Origin: Mangrovibacter phragmitis
Lineage (GTDB): Bacteria; Pseudomonadota; Gammaproteobacteria; Enterobacterales; Enterobacteriaceae
DNA length: 64,000 nt
Reading direction: 5' to 3'
NCBI RefSeq assembly: GCF_001655675.1
Contig: NZ_LYRP01000007.1
Span: 1-64,000 of the forward strand
Below the pieces are notes generated by a model. The model had not been told where the DNA came from. It saw only the letters and a list, made by a program, of their open reading frames with translations, and made no database searches. Each line of letters opens with the position of its first letter. Position 1 is the first letter of the stretch. This document shows, piece after piece, positions 61,246 through 64,000 of the stretch. The translations under genes and the position numbers were made by a program.

Positions 61246-62895
61246 TTAAGCGCGCCAGGATTTATAACGGTTAATTAGGCCATTAGTGGAACTGTCGTGG
61301 CTTTCCACCGTACTCTGGTCACCCAGTTCCGGCAAAATGCGGTTAGCCAACTGTTTACCCAGTTCAACACCCCACTGGTCAAACGTGAAGATGTTGAGAA
61401 TAGCGCCCTGAGTGAAGATTTTGTGTTCATACAGCGCAATCAAAGCGCCAAGGCTGAACGGAGTAATCTCACGCAACAGGATAGAGTTGGTTGGGCGGTT
61501 GCCCTGGAAGACTTTAAACGGTACCACATGTTGCAGTGTGGCCGGGTCTTTACCCTGGTCACGGAACTCTTGTTCCACTACATCACGAGATTTACCGAAC
61601 GCCAGCGCTTCTGTTTGGGCAAAGAAGTTGGACAACAGTTTCTGGTGGTGGTCGCTCAGCGGGTTGTGAGTGATTGCCGGTGCAATAAAGTCACACGGAA
61701 CCAGTTTAGTGCCCTGGTGAATCAGTTGGTAGAACGCATGCTGGCCGTTGGTGCCCGGCTCACCCCAGATAATTGGCCCGGTCTGGTAATCCACTGCGTT
61801 GCCGTTACGGTCAACATATTTGCCGTTGGATTCCATATTACCTTGCTGGAAATAGGCCGCGAAACGGTGCATATACTGGTCATATGGCAGAATAGCTTCG
61901 GTTTCAGCGCCGAAGAAATTGTTATACCAGATGCCAATCAGTGCGAGGATAACCGGCAGGTTCTGCTCAAGCGGGGTGCTGGCGAAATGTTTGTCCATTT
62001 CGTGTGCACCACTTTGTAACTGAATAAAGTTATCGAAGCCCACAGACAGAATAATGGACAGGCCAATCGCAGACCACAAAGAGTAACGGCCGCCGACCCA
62101 GTCCCAGAATTCGAACATATTGGCAGTATCAATACCAAATTCGCTTACCGCTTTGCCATTAGTCGACAGCGCAGCAAAGTGTTTGGCAACGTGTTTTTCA
62201 TCACCAGCTGTTTTCAGGAACCAGTCACGGGCACTGTGCGCGTTAGTCATGGTTTCCTGAGTGGTGAAGGTTTTAGACGCCACCAGGAACAGGGTGGTTT
62301 CCGGGCTAACGTTTTTCAGCACTTCCGCAATATGGGTGCCATCTACGTTAGACACAAAATGCATATTCAGGTGGTTTTTGTACGGGCGCAGAGCTTCTGT
62401 CACCATGAATGGGCCAAGGTCAGAACCGCCGATACCAATGTTAACTACATCAGTAATCGGTTTACCGGTGTAACCTTTCCATTCGCCGCTAATGATGGCT
62501 TCAGAGAAGTGTTTCATTTTCTCAAGCACAGCATTCACTTCCGGCATCACATCTTTGCCATCCACCAGGATTGGCGTGTTGCTACGATTGCGCAACGCAA
62601 CATGCAGAACGGCACGGTCTTCAGTACGGTTAATTTTCTCGCCGGAGAACATAGACTTAATAGCAGAAGCCAGGTCGGTTTCTTTTGCGAGATCCAATAG
62701 TTTATCAAGCGTTTCCTGCGTGATGCGGTTTTTGGAATAATCCACCAGCATCAAATCGTTAAAGGTAGCGGAAAAACGAGAAAAACGGTCGCTTTCTTTG
62801 GCAAAGAGTTCACTGATAGTGACTTCTTTCATGTCGGCGAAGTGTTTCTCAAGCGCCTGCCAGGCTGCGGTTTGCGTTGGATTGATATTTTTCAT
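61246..62895 (-). CDS. pgi: Glucose-6-phosphate isomerase
   Basis: The glycolytic isomerase, 549 residues, the same length as E. coli Pgi. Motifs [23 protein letters not shown] and [14 protein letters not shown] are intact. The start at 62895 (MKNINPTQ) matches E. coli; 28 upstream in-frame residues are excluded. Confidence 0.98.
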   Translation of the reverse strand: MKNINPTQTAAWQALEKHFADMKEVTISELFAKESDRFSRFSATFNDLMLVDYSKNRITQETLDKLLDLAKETDLASAIKSMFSGEKINRTEDRAVLHVALRNRSNTPILVDGKDVMPEVNAVLEKMKHFSEAIISGEWKGYTGKPITDVVNIGIGGSDLGPFMVTEALRPYKNHLNMHFVSNVDGTHIAEVLKNVSPETTLFLVASKTFTTQETMTNAHSARDWFLKTAGDEKHVAKHFAALSTNGKAVSEFGIDTANMFEFWDWVGGRYSLWSAIGLSIILSVGFDNFIQLQSGAHEMDKHFASTPLEQNLPVILALIGIWYNNFFGAETEAILPYDQYMHRFAAYFQQGNMESNGKYVDRNGNAVDYQTGPIIWGEPGTNGQHAFYQLIHQGTKLVPCDFIAPAITHNPLSDHHQKLLSNFFAQTEALAFGKSRDVVEQEFRDQGKDPATLQHVVPFKVFQGNRPTNSILLREITPFSLGALIALYEHKIFTQGAILNIFTFDQWGVELGKQLANRILPELGDQSTVESHDSSTNGLINRYKSWRA

Positions 62896-63157
62896 AGCAA
62901 CACTCTTTTGATTTGAGAATTGTGACTGAACACGATTGTAGCGCTTGTATGCCGCATTTGTGATGATTTTCTGTGTCATGGCGCGATGTTACCCATAACA
63001 TTTGATGTATTTCAGTTTCCTGGCGGTTTCAGTCAAGCGTTTTAGCCCCGTATTGCACATTCTGGAGCTAAAAAGTGGGGAGAAAGAATCAGAGAAACGC
63101 CAGCCTGCAAGGAAAAAAACAAAAAGCTGGCTCAAAAATGTTACCTGTATCTGACTG

Positions 63158-63943
63158 TCAGGTGCTGCTTTCACTTCTGTCACAACGTGAAATGATGTGC
63201 TGACTGAGCTGGCTGGCGACCACCAACAATGCCTGCCGGGTGTGTTCAATATCTTCTACCGGGTGGTGCACCGTGCGGGTATTCAGTGTCATATAGGGCA
63301 CGGTTATCACAGCCAGCAAATCCCCCCGGGCACCAAATATCGGCGCACTAATGTTCGTAACCCCGGAAATTTGCGGGCTTTCCCCCTGGTAATAGCCTTG
63401 TTCAAGGGTGGTCGCTATCTGGCTGCGGGCATAGGCCACCTGTTCATCTGTGGCGTCGTCCAGCGCAATCATACGCTGGCGCTCCCTCTCTTCACTGTAA
63501 CTCAACAGCACAATCCCTGAACCAGAAGCGCAGATATCCAGATGGGCACCGGTCCGCAGGCTGAAACCCATTTTATACGGGCTTTCCTGGCGCGCGATAA
63601 CCACCAGTTGACCATTACTGTACTGGCTAAGGTGGCAAGACTGGTTTACCTGCAGGCACAGTTGCTCCATCAGGCTGCCAGCCCGTTTGAGCAGTATGGC
63701 AACCGGTGGGTGCTGGTTAGACAGGGTAAACATTTTGAGTGTCAGAACGTAACCTGACACATCTTCTTTATAATCAATGTAATGCTGTTCCTGCAGCACT
63801 GAGAGCATGCGGAAAATTTCATTGATGCTGCGGTTCAGCCGTTCTGCAATTTGCTTTTTGGTTAATGGCTCATCTTGCGCAGCCAGTAACTCAAGGATAG
63901 CCAGCCCTTTTTCAAGGGCGGGAGCACGGTACTCAGTCGTCAT
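63158..63943 (-). CDS. IclR-family transcriptional regulator
   Basis: A 261-residue regulator. The N-terminal winged helix (ALEKGLAILELLAAQDEPLTKKQIAERLNRSINEIFRML) is followed by an IclR effector domain with GAHLDICASGSG and GVTNISAPIFG. Its target is unknown and probably lies beyond the window; pgi is downstream on the same strand. In E. coli lysC occupies this side of pgi. Confidence 0.88.
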   Translation of the reverse strand: MTTEYRAPALEKGLAILELLAAQDEPLTKKQIAERLNRSINEIFRMLSVLQEQHYIDYKEDVSGYVLTLKMFTLSNQHPPVAILLKRAGSLMEQLCLQVNQSCHLSQYSNGQLVVIARQESPYKMGFSLRTGAHLDICASGSGIVLLSYSEERERQRMIALDDATDEQVAYARSQIATTLEQGYYQGESPQISGVTNISAPIFGARGDLLAVITVPYMTLNTRTVHHPVEDIEHTRQALLVVASQLSQHIISRCDRSESST

Positions 63944-64000
63944 AATCGTGGGGCCACAGGCGAAAAATCGTTAACAGGAACAGACTTTAACCTGGTGGCA

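Overview
The window is chromosomal DNA from a member of the Enterobacteriaceae. Its backbone follows, in inverted orientation, the E. coli 91-92 min region: ghxP, soxR/soxS, pdeC, yjcB, ssb/uvrA, yjbRQ, aphA, tyrB, alr, dnaB, qorA, pspG, dusA, zur, yjbJ, dinF-lexA-dgkA, plsB, ubiAC, malM-lamB-malK/malEFG, psiE, yjbEFGH, pgi. Most backbone proteins match my memory of the E. coli proteins closely, but LamB, YjbE and several accessory loci differ, so this is not E. coli or Salmonella. I cannot name the genus.

Layout. 1-7641: a beta-glucoside PTS island (LacI-type regulator, EIIB, EIIC, 6-phospho-beta-glucosidase, EIIA, LamB-type porin) lying between two directly repeated copies of a long noncoding element. 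7642-15474: ghxP with a PurR-like box, a GST, a probable SraL sRNA, soxR/soxS with the classic SoxR operator, an EAL/GGEEF pair (pdeC and a PAS-GGEEF protein), and yjcB behind a perfect CRP site. 15646-20431: a lone SUKH-type protein and malI/malXY, set between yjcB and ssb. 20539-32587: housekeeping genes from ssb and uvrA (shared SOS box) to dusA. 32853-37975: accessory block with a CigR-like protein, a Zur-boxed zinc ABC operon that starts with an unlisted 40-codon membrane ORF, a TraF-like barrel and a cupin. 38083-43230: zur, yjbJ, ohrR, a DUF1330 protein, the third copy of the noncoding element, dinF, lexA (two SOS boxes) and dgkA. 43360-55605: plsB, ubiCA, the divergent maltose regulon and psiE. 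55748-63943: an Asp/Glu racemase-like protein, a GNAT acetyltransferase, yjbEFGH (exopolysaccharide), pgi and an IclR-type regulator.

The most unusual feature is the dispersed noncoding element, present three times (about 1-556, 6810-7641 and 40044-40648). All copies have the same orientation, and each lies directly behind the stop codon of a minus-strand gene (LacI-type regulator, ghxP, dinF). Read on the minus strand, each copy has GTTCAC-type repeats, a G/C-rich hairpin that covaries between copies, a 134-135 nt core closed by an 8-bp inverted repeat, and then a conserved intrinsic terminator whose stem is kept intact by G-U wobbles only on the minus strand. This suggests a mobile 3'UTR or RNA element that supplies the terminator of the gene before it. 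Parts of its translation recall the phage Ash family, so descent from a P4-like satellite is possible.

Sugar and metal uptake dominate the coding content: beta-glucoside PTS, MalX PTS, the maltose ABC system and a Zur-type zinc transporter. Stress control is represented by SoxRS, LexA, OhrR, Zur and PspG.
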